From: Aralia elata
Lineage: Eukaryota > Streptophyta > Magnoliopsida > Apiales > Araliaceae
Length of the DNA: 64,000 nt
Reading direction: 5' to 3'
NCBI GenBank assembly: GCA_034770075.1
Contig: CM068388.1
Span: 61,829,969-61,893,968 of the forward strand
Part shown: in pieces, positions 12,593 through 22,846 of the stretch
How positions within the stretch are numbered: the first letter of the stretch is position 1
How the letters are laid out: every line of letters starts with the position of its first letter
Translations under genes and position numbers: made by a program
Notes under the pieces: model-generated
Told to the model about the DNA's origin: nothing
What the model saw: the letters and a program-made list of their open reading frames with translations, nothing else
The model's database searches: none

Positions 12593-12606
12593 TGGTATCA
12601 GAGCTG
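12593..12606 (+). other. Gypsy A primer binding site
   Basis: TGGTATCAGAGCTG, three bases after the LTR end; complementary to the 3' end of initiator tRNA-Met. Confidence 0.9.
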
Positions 12607-12758
12607 TAGATTATAGCTCTAAGGTAGTTAGAAATACCTTAGGATATAGTCTTTCAGTTCGTAAAATACTTAATTATACATAAAATAACCTTAAAAGCTT
12701 TATATTATGTGTAAATTTGCTTCACTAAAATACTAAACAAGTAAAATTCTTTTGTAGG

Positions 12759-13280
12759 ATGTCAGAGACAAATTGGAATGACCTTCTAGTTATAGATCGA
12801 CCCATGGGAGGGTGGCTATCAGATAGTAAGCCAGAAGAAGATCAAGAGGAGGAGGAACCTGAGAAGGAAGAAATCTTACATGATCAGGAGATCTTAGATG
12901 AAGAGGAAGCTGAAAACCCTATAGATGAACTGCTAGTAGATCCTGATGAGCATGTTGAAACTAGACAGATGATAAATGTTGACAGACATATAGAGATAGT
13001 CTCAGGGTTGGTGCAACAATCGACCAAAGATATAGAGGCTGCCAATTTTAGGACCCCCATAGCTCAAGGTTTGTTGGAGGTTGAGAGGGATACAACTCGT
13101 CGTCTTAGGACACTCCTCCAGAGTACTCAGAAGGAAAAGCAAGATGCACAAATATAGTTGTACCGAGCTGATAAAAGATATCGTGATTCATTCAACGACT
13201 TAGAGCGTCGAGTGCTTAGGTACCTAGTAGAGGAGAAGAATGCGGGTTATATGATAGATCGATCAGTGTATGCCACATGA
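12759..13280 (+). pseudogene. Pre-gag acidic ORF of gypsy A
   Basis: A reading frame 170 bp after the primer site and 258 bp before gag. It opens at ATG (MSETNWNDLL), runs through a very acidic stretch (EEDQEEEEPEKEE, about residues 28-40), then a charged helical part, and has one in-frame TAG at 13155-13157. The same frame continues with charged sequence and AGYMIDR to a stop at 13278-13280, about 173 codons. No known retrotransposon domain was recognised. The second chromovirus, gypsy B, has a counterpart in the same place (44131-44871) that also starts MS plus an acidic residue, is strongly acidic, and ends with a YMLDR motif. That positional and motif conservation argues for a real, now broken, extra protein rather than a chance frame. 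Function unknown. Confidence 0.6.
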
Positions 13281-13538
13281 TCTAGGATTCGTATGGCGAG
13301 GCACGTGGTCGTTAAGTCTAGTATAATAATTAGGTTTACTTTCGACAGTTTGTATTATAAAGTTTTGGTTGTAAAATAGGGAATCCTTTGTGCTAACTAG
13401 TGGTAGTATGAACCACTAGTCGAATATGTAAAATTTTTAGTATGTGATATACAAGTTATGTTTGTACAAATCAAGTTGTTAATTTTGTGTGCAGTATATA
13501 CTTGTATTTATACTTGTCTTTCTTTTATTTATAGAATC

Positions 13539-15335
13539 ATGGCAACGAGAAGGAGAAATCAAAATGAGAGAGAAAATGAGGATAGAAACACAAACCTCAC
13601 CCAACAACTAGTAGACATACTCTTAGGTGCCTTACAAGGTCGTCAACCACATCAACCTACTGCAGTTAATCCACAGGGTACCATGTTCAAAGACTTTAAA
13701 CTTGTAGGACCACCCGAATTTAAGGGAGCCGCGGAACCTATTGAGGCTCAAACTTGGGTTACCGAGATCGAGAAGGTCTTTGTAATGACTAATGTCGGTG
13801 AAGATCAAAACATGGTCTTTGCCACCTTTTTCCTAAAGGGCGAGGTGAACCATTGGTGGGAAAATACTAAAATTCATGCAAGTGAAGGGATGATTCCTTG
13901 GGCTAGATTCAAGGAACTATTCTTTAAAAATTACTTTACCCAAACGATGCAGGATCGTATGGAGGTACGATTCCTAGAATTGAAACAAGGGGAGCTTATG
14001 GTATCCCAGTATACGGCTAAGTTTAATGAATTAGCTAGGTTTGCCCCACATCAAGTTAATACGGAGGCAAGGAAGATCAGGAGGTATGAAGAAAGGTTGA
14101 AACCCCAAATTCGTAGTAAGTTATTGGTGTTTCAAGTGAAGAGTTTTCCTGAAATTCTCGAGAAAGCTATCATAGCTGAAAACTAGAATGAAGCTTTGTT
14201 AAAATTTCATAAAGAAAAACGGAGTCAAACTGAAGAAGGCAGGTTTAAAGGGGAAGTAAGTAATAGTGGGTTCAATAATAATAATAATAACAAGAGAAAG
14301 TGGGATGCCACTTTCAATAACTTTGGGAAGAAGGGGAATAATTACAACAATTACAATAATAACAAGGTGGAATGTTGTGCCACATGTGGAAAGAACCATC
14401 TGTGAGTATGTCGTAGGAAGGTGGTTACCTGTTATAACTGTGGTCAGGAAGGACATTATTCTTCTGATTGTCCCAAGAAGAGTAATAATAATACCAATCA
14501 GGCCAATCAGAATAATAAATGTTATAATTGTGACGCAATGGATCATATATCTAGAAATTGCCCAAGGAATAGGAATCAAACTGGGGGAGGAAATCAAACC
14601 ATAAACAACAACCTCAAACCGACAGTAGCAGGAGCTGGAAGTCAGAGTCGTCTAATCGCTAGGACATTTAATATGATGATGAGGGATGTTGTTGCTTCAC
14701 AGGAAGTGGTGACAGGTATCATCCCTATCGACACTTTAAATGCGTATGTGTTATTCGACTATGGTGCTACTTGTTCATTCGTGTCTAATAGCTTTGCTAA
14801 AAACTTGAATATGCCATGCGAAGACTTAGACATACCTTTTAATGTAGAAATTGCAAATCGAGAGATAATTCCTGTTAAAACTGTATATAAAGATTGTAAC
14901 GTAGAGATTAAGGGACACAAGTTTCTTGTGAACCTCTTTCCTATACGGTTAGGGGAATTCGATATAATCTTAGGCATAGATTGGTTGGTTAATCATAATG
15001 CAATGATTGACTGCCGTCGGAAGCGTGTAAACCTAGTGACTGTATCAAAATTAAAGGTTGTGTTCAACGGTGGTTGTTCACCTAAACGGTCTCGATATCT
15101 GACAGTAATGCAAGTAGAGAGATTGCTTAGGAAGGGTTGTACAGGTTATTTAGCGTATATAGTAGATACTCAAAAGGAAGGAGTAAAGCTAGATCAAATA
15201 CCTGTAGTTAGGGAATTTCAAGATGTGTTTCCCGATAACTTACCAGGTCTTCCTCCGTATAGGGAGATCGAATTTGTTATTGATCTTGCACCTGGTACGG
15301 ACCAGTTTCAAAGGCACCGTATAGGATGGCACTAG
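13539..15335 (+). pseudogene. Gypsy A gag and protease, broken
   Basis: Gag starts at ATG 13539 (MATRRRNQNE). The capsid-type retrotransposon gag domain covers about residues 45-215, with EAQTWVTEIEKVF and the W-W pair in NHWWENTK. An asparagine-rich linker and zinc knuckles follow (CYNCGQEGHYSSDC at about 14430, CYNCDAMDHISRNC at about 14519). One frame continues into the protease region (about 14700-15150) with LFDYGATCSF and ILGIDWL. The usual catalytic D-S/T-G is DYG here, so the protease would be dead. In-frame stops are TAG 14184-14186 and TGA 14403-14405. A one-base loss near 15303 shifts the frame before reverse transcriptase. Gag and pol share a frame, as is usual in these chromoviruses. 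Confidence 0.9.
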
Positions 15336-16160
15336 TAGAGTTGAAGGAGTTACTTATACAGTTACAGGAACTCTTAGATAAGAAATACATACAACCTAGT
15401 GTTTCACCTTGGGGAGCATCGGTGTTGTTTGTAAAGAAGAATGATGGAACTTTGAGATTATGTGTTGACTATAGAGAATTAAATAAGTTAACCATAAAGA
15501 ACAAATATCCTTTACCACGAATTGATGATTTGTTTGACCAGTTGAAAGGGGTCGAACACTTTTCGAAAATTGACCTACGATAAAGTTATCATCAATTAAA
15601 GGTAAGAAAGGAAGATGTGCCGAAAACAACGTTTAGGACACGTTATGGACATTATGAGTTTCTTATGATGTCCTTTGGATTGACGAATGCACCGACAGCA
15701 TTCATGGACTTGATGAATCTAGTGTTTAAACCATGCTTAGACAAATTTGTCGTAGTGTTCATCGATGATATTTTAGTATACTCGAGAATAAAGGAGGAGC
15801 ATACGGAACACTTAAGGAGCGTATTGGAGATATTACGAAAAGAACGACTTTATGCAAAGCTTTCCAAGTGTGAATTTTAGTTAGAACGAGTCCAATTCTT
15901 GGGTCATGTAATTGATAAGAATGGAATCGCGGTAGATCCAGTGAAGATAGAGACGGTTGTAAATTGGGAACAACCAACAACTCCAACAGAAGTAAGAAGT
16001 TTTCTCGGTTTAGCAGGGTACTATCGCCATTTTATACAAGATTTTTCAAAAATAGCAACCCCACTAACCAATTTAACTTGAAAGACGATAAAGTACGTCT
16101 GGACAGATAAATGTGAAGAAAGCTTCCAAGAGTTGAAGAAGCGATTGAGCATGGCACCAA
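15326..16160 (+). pseudogene. Gypsy A reverse transcriptase, broken
   Basis: Clear Ty3/gypsy reverse transcriptase in one frame with stops. In order: SPWGASVLFVKKNDG, LCVDYRELNKLTIKNKYPLP, the MSFGLTNAP motif, catalytic VVFIDDILVYS (about 15757), then the thumb and connection region VRSFLGLAGYYRHFI to about 16080. Stops occur at 15581-15583, 15878-15880 and 16079-16081. Sequence stays recognisable to about 16155 and then jumps to integrase sequence. Compared with gypsy B, about 0.9 kb covering RNase H, the H2C2 zinc finger and the start of integrase is missing. Confidence 0.9.
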
Positions 16161-17244
16161 AACCCAAGTGGATTACTGTAGCCCTTAGAAATTCTCGAGT
16201 GGAAATGGGAACATATCACCATGGATTTCGTAGTAAGTCTTCCAAACACACAAAAAGGTCACAATGCCATTTGGGTAATTGTAGATCGTCTTACCAAGTC
16301 GGCTCCTTTTCTACCTATAAAAGTTAACTTCAATCTTGACCAGTTAGCCAAACTTTACATTAATGAAGTTATTTCTAGATATGGAGTCCCTGTTTCTATA
16401 GTATCAGATCGAGATCTCTGATTTACTTCAAATTTTTGGACAAGTCTCCAGAAACATTTAGGAACTCAGTTGAAATTAAGCACAACCTATCACCCACAAA
16501 CCGACGGTCAGAGTGAGAGAATAATTCAAACATTGGAAGACATGTTGCGAACTTGCATCAAGGACTTCAAGGGGAGTTGGGAAGATCAGTTACCTTTGAT
16601 AGAGTTTTCCTACAATAATAGCTATCATGCCAGCATAGGAATGCCACAATTTGAAGCTTTGTATGGAAGGAAATGTAAGACGCCATTATGTTGGGACGAA
16701 GTCGGTGAGCGACAAATGTTAAGACCAGAAATAGTTCAACAAACTGCTGAGGTAGTTCGAATTATACGAGGAAGATTGCAAGCGTCTCAAGATTGACAGA
16801 AGAAGTATGCGGATCAACACAGGAAACTACAAGATTTCGATGTCAAAAGTATCTCCGTAGAAAGGCAAAATCCGTTTCGGCAAGAAAGGAAAATTGAGTC
16901 CGAGATTTATTGGACCATTCCAAATATTGAGGAGGATATGTGAGGTAGCTTATGAGGTAGCCCTACCTCCTAAGTTAGAACATATTCATAACGTGTTTCA
17001 TGTGTCCGTATTACGATCATACAAACCCGATTATAAACACGTTATAGATTACGAGCCTATTCAAATCAAGAAATATTTATCATATGAAGAAGTTCCAATT
17101 GAAATCATAGATAGGAAAGAACAAAATCTACGAAATAAAATGATATATTCAGTCAAGGTTATTTGGAGAAATCAAAACATAGAGGAAGCTACGTGGGCGC
17201 TTAAGAGTAAAATACGAGACAACTACCCACATTTATTTTTATAA
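16161..17244 (+). pseudogene. Gypsy A integrase and chromodomain, 5' deleted
   Basis: The catalytic core is recognised from MDFVVSLPNTQKG (16221), VIVDRLTKSA, IVSDRD and YHPQTDGQSERIIQTLEDML, giving the D,D,E core. It is followed by the C-terminal GPF(Q)ILRR region and a chromodomain-like tail (SYEEVPIEIIDRKEQ, SVKVIWRNQNIEEATW) ending at 17244. The chromodomain defines the chromovirus group and in relatives targets integration to heterochromatin. A stop at 16419-16421, another at 16794-16796, a frameshift near 16800-16890 and loss of the N-terminal zinc finger make it non-functional. Confidence 0.9.
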
Positions 17245-17278
17245 TCTATACTGTAATTTCGAGTACGAAATTCTTATT

Positions 17279-17290
17279 AGTGGGGGTGAA
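17279..17290 (+). other. Gypsy A polypurine tract
   Basis: AGTGGGGGTGAA directly before the 3' LTR start at 17291; the usual primer for plus-strand DNA synthesis. Confidence 0.8.
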
Positions 17291-19717
17291 TGTAATATTT
17301 CGAACCCTAATAAGATTTGTATATGTAAATTATGTGTTTATTAAATAAAATTTCTTATTCCGACTCTGTGTTATGTGATGATATACTCTAATGAACGACT
17401 GTTCAAGGAATCATTAAAAACCTAATATGATTCAAAAACGCTATCATATACATTTAGAATTAGAGCGTATAACCTAAAACTAGGTATCAAGAAGTTTAAA
17501 ACCTCTTATGAGATTCAAATTTTGTGCTTAATAAAGATCCAAATGATATTTCAAACCAGGTGTTTTGTGATTTTTTAGTGTAAACAATGAATTTGGTCAA
17601 ATAAAATTTTTTGGTCAAGCTGCTTAGTTGTGCTTACATTGACAAAATGATTTGTCGTGCTTTCCACGATTTCACCAAAAAACATCCTGACAAATTAGTT
17701 TTAGTAAGCTGTTGTGCCGTGCTTAAACTGATATAGTGATTTGTCGTGCTTAAGCTTTACCGTGCTTACGCTTTGTTCTGCTTACGCTGACAAACTGCTT
17801 TGTCGTGCTTATGCTTTGTCATGCTTACGCCTGGCACACGCCAGCTTACGCCTGACACACACCAGCTTACGCCTGGCACACGCTAGGTACTAAAGTGTAA
17901 TTAACCTAGGTACCAAAGTGTAATAAGTCGAGCCCCTAACGTGCAATTAGTGAAATTTGGTTTTCCTATAAATAACAAGCTTAGTTCTTCATTATTTCCT
18001 ATCATTTCAAGAATAGTTGAAGAGCAAAAGCACTCTATATTTATATTCTGAGAGATATTGTGAGATAAAACTTACTTTCGAAGTATCGAAACACTACGCG
18101 ATTAGAAGTAAAGCTAGCAACTACAAGAGGTATTACTCTAGTGGTTATTATTTTCATTTTTCTTTATATATTTAGTAAAAATATACTTTTATAAGCAGTT
18201 ATAATGCCCAAATTATTTTAAGTATATAGTACAAAAGTCCTATTTACAAGCAGTTATAATGTCCGATTTATTTCTCTTATATATTAGAAAATATATTTTT
18301 ATAAGCAGTTACTATGTCCGACTTTCCTCAACTATTTGTTAAAAATATTCATTTTACAAGCAGTTATAATGCTGAAATTTTCTCAAATATAATAGTTGAA
18401 TATTCATTTTATAAGCAGTTATAATACCCGATTTATTTCAAACATGGTAAACGAATATTCATTTGCAAGCAGTTATAATGCTCAATTTATTTTAAATATA
18501 GTTGATGAATATTCATTTTATAAGCAGTTATAATGCTGAAATTATTTCATGTATAGTAGAAGAAGTCTTATTTATATGCGGTTATGATACCCAAAATAAC
18601 TGTAAAAGATATACGAGGCAAGTCTTCTAACCTTGTTACATTTAAGCAAGTATATTACATCTTGCTATCATTTATTGTGAAGTTATTGCTTCTTGTTCAG
18701 CATAACTTAAGAAATTGATCATTATTCATATATTGTTTATTCGAGCGTAAAATGTTGTGTCAAAACCAAATTGTTTTAGTACGAGATCTTATACTGAGAA
18801 ATGGAACACCTTGATGTAAGGTGGTAAATGTTGATTATATATTGACACAAATTGTAGGATGATATGCATACTCCTAGGATATTAGTGAGGCTGATCCCCT
18901 ATCAGATATCCGAAATCAAGCTTTTCTAAGTCATTGAAGACTGATAAAATTGATTGAAATACATGGTTCATGTACAAAACCCTCAGTTATATATCTTTGA
19001 TATCTTTCAACTCAAATACATTGTGTTTACATTTTCAAATAAACTTGCTGAGCATTTGTAGCTCATTCTTGCATATACTTTCTTTTGCAGTCTTAAATGA
19101 TAATCCCGGCACCTCAATGACAGACAAGGGAAAAGGCCATGTTAATTAGTTTTATCCTACTGTTGTGAATGTTTTCAAGTCTTATAAAACTTTTGTTGTA
19201 AAAAGACATAGTACTAAGAATGTTGTAACCAAACTTAAACTTATTAAATATTTATCATCTTTTGTTACATCTCTTGCGTTGTATTTACATTCTTAGTTAA
19301 GTTAGAAGTAGCATTTGATCTAGTACAGTATCCCTATGAACTATACATCTGAATGAGGGTATTTAAATGATACTGGTAGTTCTGTAAGCGCTGATGTTAC
19401 ACTTAATGAGTGTCGGTAAGGTGCCACCTTTACCAGAATGCGCCCCTCAGTTCCAAGAACAATCTTATCATTAATACTGTGAGTGTCAGATAGATAGGGA
19501 ATATCGATATGAAAGAGATATTCATAAGATATGAATTTATACATCCAAGTGAGGGTATCCAAACACAGTTAACGTTCTGGCCAGAACTATTACCTGTTAT
19601 GGGATACTGTGAACCTTGGATAGATAGAAGTTATATATTATTAAATATTTATAGTTGAATAATTTCACGTGAGCACCGAATCTGCTACAGGAGTGTAGAG
19701 AATTTGGGGGCGTCACA
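17291..19717 (+). repeat. Gypsy A 3' LTR
   Basis: 2427 bp, TGTAATATTTCG to GGGGGCGTCACA, closely matching 10106-12589. It has more CTTACGC/TTGTCGTGCTT short repeats (17750-17885) than the 5' LTR, lacks about 100 bp near 18595 and has one copy of the CACCTTGATGTAAGGTG motif. TATA box at 17967-17974; the 55-bp array is at about 18180-18592. Confidence 0.93.
18180..18592 (+). repeat. 55-bp tandem repeat in 3' LTR
   Basis: About eight copies of the same AGCAGTTATAATG-containing unit as in the 5' LTR, in the same order, so the array predates this insertion. Confidence 0.85.
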
Positions 19718-20636
19718 CAATCCATCAAGACTTCTCATGACTTAGACAAGAACAATGTATAAAGTATAGATCTAACTCACAGGCTTGACTCATCTAGCTC
19801 ATAAGAGTCATTTGAGTTAAGTCATGGGACTGATTTAGAACAAAGACTTGAGATAGTCAGGATGACTAAGTTATCTAAAAGTAAGAAAATGATAAATGAT
19901 TAAAAGATGAAGATACCTCACAAGAAATCTAAACCAATATGTTATTACTGTGGTAGACATGGTCATACTAGTTATACTTGCTGGTTTAAGAATGGATTTG
20001 GAAAGAATGTGAAGGTCAAAGAAGTATGTATCCCAGTTGGTTTATGTAGTACTAATCCCCTAGTACCCAAAGTGATTTGGGTACCAGTTTTCAAAATCTA
20101 ATTGATTCCTATAGGTGTGCTTGGGAACAGAGTCAACGAAAAAAAAGGTATGGTACATAGATAGTAGATGTTCCAAGTATATGACAGAAGACAAATCTCA
20201 GTTCAAGAAGATCAAAATAAAGAATGATGGATTAGTTACTTTTGGGAATAATCATAAAGAAAAAATAATTGAATTTGGATCAGTTGGAAATCAATAATGT
20301 ATCTTTGGTCGAGGGATTGAAGCACAACCTGCCAAGTGTATCTTAACTTTGTAAATCTGGTTTTGATGTTTTATTCTCTGTTTATTGTTGTAAAATCTTG
20401 GAAGCAAACATAACTAAGACAATTCAAAATGAAAAAGGTGAGTCAATCAAAGTCGTTCGAAGAGTGATCATGGAGGAGAATTTGGAGAATGAGAATTAGA
20501 AGCTTATTGTAATGATAATGATATATCACATAACTTCTCAGCCCCCTAGAACACCATAGCAAAATAATGTTATAGAAAGAAAGAATAGAAACTTAATAAA
20601 GGATGAAAGGACAATGTTCGCTGAATACAAATTTTC
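19718..20636 (+). pseudogene. Copia zinc knuckle, protease and integrase remnant, part 2
   Basis: Continues the element interrupted at 10105. A zinc knuckle CYYCGRHGHTSYTC (about 19937) is followed by VPKVIWVP. A protease region reads VWYIDSRCSKYMT (usual motif WxLDSGCSxHMT; here DSR replaces DSG, so inactive) and GLVTFGNN. Near 20530-20628 the end of the integrase core appears (HNFSAPRTP, VIERKNRNLI). Most of integrase between these points is lost, and stops and frameshifts are frequent. The remnant stops at 20636, where the truncated Tat/Ogre LTR begins; reverse transcriptase is absent. Motifs fit the same copia group as the element at 33.9 kb. Confidence 0.75.
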
Positions 20637-22154
20637 AAGCTAGATCTAACATTATATAGTTATATCTGATACATATAGAGCGATATAGCATAGATCTGAG
20701 CCAAAGGAAGCTTGTATCGTTATTCCCCAAGGTGAAAATCGAATCTTTTGTGTATTTCATTGTAAATATATTAGACCTAGTTGAATATAGTGCTTAGATC
20801 TACATAAAGTCTCTATATTTATACATATATTGGCTGTGTATCTATATCTAAACATTTTATCGATTTTTTTACTTGCATATAGTTAAATATTAAATCTTTT
20901 CACTAGATCTAGCCAGATCTAGCCCTTAACCAGTTCCATGGATTCAAAGCTTGAACTTTTATTCTCGATTGGCTCGGATCTAGGTTAGATCTAGTCATTT
21001 TCAATGTTTTCAAGCGATTTTGAACAATCCGCGAAACCCTAGATCTATATCTAGTGGGAAGGAAGTCCTAACTACTTGCGCCTAGGGAATCTGACCAGTG
21101 AATCACCTGATAGTGATTTTAGGATATATTTTTCATATACTTTCATTTAAATACCTTTTGCTTGTGTTTGTGATATTTCGATGTGAGCCTAGGAATCATG
21201 GAGTCAAGATCCCTGAATCGGATCTTAACTGTATTCCCACGATGGACGCGATTTCAATTATAAAGTTATTATCCAATCATTGTACATATAAATTTGGGCC
21301 TTAAAATGGTATCGAGGGTTCCATCCTAAGAAAATAAATTTAAGGCCCCGTAATAGTGAAAATTGTGATTGCGGGTGTTCGGGATTATTGAGACGACTTT
21401 CATGCCCATGGATCACCCTGACCCTATCTCTATGCTTTACTTCTTGTTTATCATGAAAACAATTTTCAAATCAAAGCGATAAAGATCTTCTAAAATCAAA
21501 CTCAAATCGCTCGGGTTAGCAAGACAACCTTAAGCTAAAATTGGAAGTAGTCAAAGATCTCGATTCCTATTTGATGAAGGGTTTAAAAAATCATATTTTC
21601 TCAAAACGTCACCCCGAGATGACTTTCATCAAATTAAAGCTAAAATGAACTTTTCTTCAAATCAAATCCTGCATGCATAGGTTTAAAGAGATTTGAAGTT
21701 ACTTGTAAAATAATGCACTTAATCACGATTTCAATCCAAAGCTAAATAGCGATTTCCTTCAAAATCAAATGTACACATACATACATTTCACACTTAGAAA
21801 AATAACAAGATGCGGTAACCGTGTTTCACAGAAGTCGGGGGGGTGCCTAACACCTTCCCCTTGCTTAAACAAACCCTTGAGCTCTACGAATTTTGGTTTC
21901 AATACTAATTTTATGGCATCACATATTGGGCCATATTACGAAAACCTTAAATTCTGGATAAGTTGGTACATCATTTTAAATCTATACCAACTGGAAGCTT
22001 TGTCTAATTGGCCCAATCAATAAAATCAATCTTTTCAAATATGTGGGCATTTATGTTGGTCTTTTCCCTAAATCTCACCCTCGAGTAGAATAAATCAATC
22101 CAAGTCCTAAAAAGGGGTAAACTAGCAGAAAAAGGAATTTTCCCGGTGTCGATA
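20637..22154 (+). repeat. Truncated 5' LTR of Tat/Ogre element
   Basis: Aligns with 31421-32930 of the 3' LTR starting at AAGCTAGATCTAAC and ending GGTGTCGATA. The first half-kilobase of the LTR, starting TGTAGACACC, is missing, so this copy has no intact promoter end or target duplication. Confidence 0.88.
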
Positions 22155-22156
22155 GG

Positions 22157-22175
22157 TAGTGACTCTGCTGAGGAT
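22157..22175 (+). other. Primer binding site, Ogre/Tat type
   Basis: TAGTGACTCTGCTGAGGAT starts two bases after the LTR end. It resembles the GCGACTCTGCTGGGGA-type site of Ogre/Tat elements, which from memory uses tRNA-Arg. Confidence 0.65.
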
Positions 22176-22846
22176 TGAAGAGGGGTTAAGCCGCGTTTAA
22201 TCTTGTTGTTTTCCTTTCTTATGTATGTGTGGTGCGAATGAATATTGCAATTAATGCTTTGAATACTGTATTTTAGTGCCTCACACAATGTCATCATATG
22301 CATGCGGTAAGGTGCGATGAATGTATGTTGTGCGATTTCTCCTCCAGGAGGCGAACCCGTTGGTTGTTGATTATTGGACTCAAAGGGGCGTTCTCCCGTG
22401 AGGCTCAGGAAAGGCACCACCCAGATCCGCTCCAATTGAAAGATCGGATCTATTCCCATCAAGTAAATTTCAAAGATCTGGGGATCTTCATGCCAAAAAG
22501 CCCACGAGAGTAATCATAGGGAAGGTCAGCCTGAGATAAGCCTAACGTAAAGGGAAGTCTCTTCATCCCCTATTACTCTTTCATATGTACAAATGTCATC
22601 ATATTACTCTTTCATATGTACAAATGTCATCCATTTGAAACTAATCATCCTATATCTTCTTATCCTGTCATCAAATGACTAACCTTGGTTTTACAGGAAA
22701 AGATTAAAAACCCTCAAATCTAGTACATAGCATAGCATGCATACATACCTTTCATATACATCAAGACTAAACTATGTACTGTTTGTGTGTAGATTGGTCC
22801 TCGCACGTGACTTTAAGCCAAAAGGGCCCGAACCCTACCTAATCCA
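22176..22846 (+). other. Leader of Tat/Ogre element, non-coding
   Basis: No coding sequence recognised between the primer site and gag. It contains a short exact tandem duplication, TATTACTCTTTCATATGTAC at about 22570 and again at about 22602. Ogre elements often have an extra ORF here; none is visible. Confidence 0.5.

Larger units (their letters stand above)
10106..19717 (+). mobile_element. Gypsy A: full-length Tekay/Del-like chromovirus
   Basis: A Ty3/gypsy element with two LTRs of about 2.4 kb (10106-12589 and 17291-19717), tRNA-iMet primer site at 12593, a pre-gag reading frame, gag, protease, reverse transcriptase, partial integrase with chromodomain, and polypurine tract at 17279-17290. 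Domain order, long LTRs and chromodomain fit the Tekay/Del lineage. Flanks are CAGTT and CAATC, only three of five matching, so the target duplication has decayed or is uncertain. Coding is broken by stops, frameshifts and a deletion removing RNase H and the start of integrase. It interrupts a copia pseudogene. Confidence 0.92.

Noticed and set aside
14199..14604. Extra frames opposite and beside the zinc-knuckle region
   Set aside because: They overlap the asparagine-rich gag linker, whose AAT/ATT-rich repeats open other frames.
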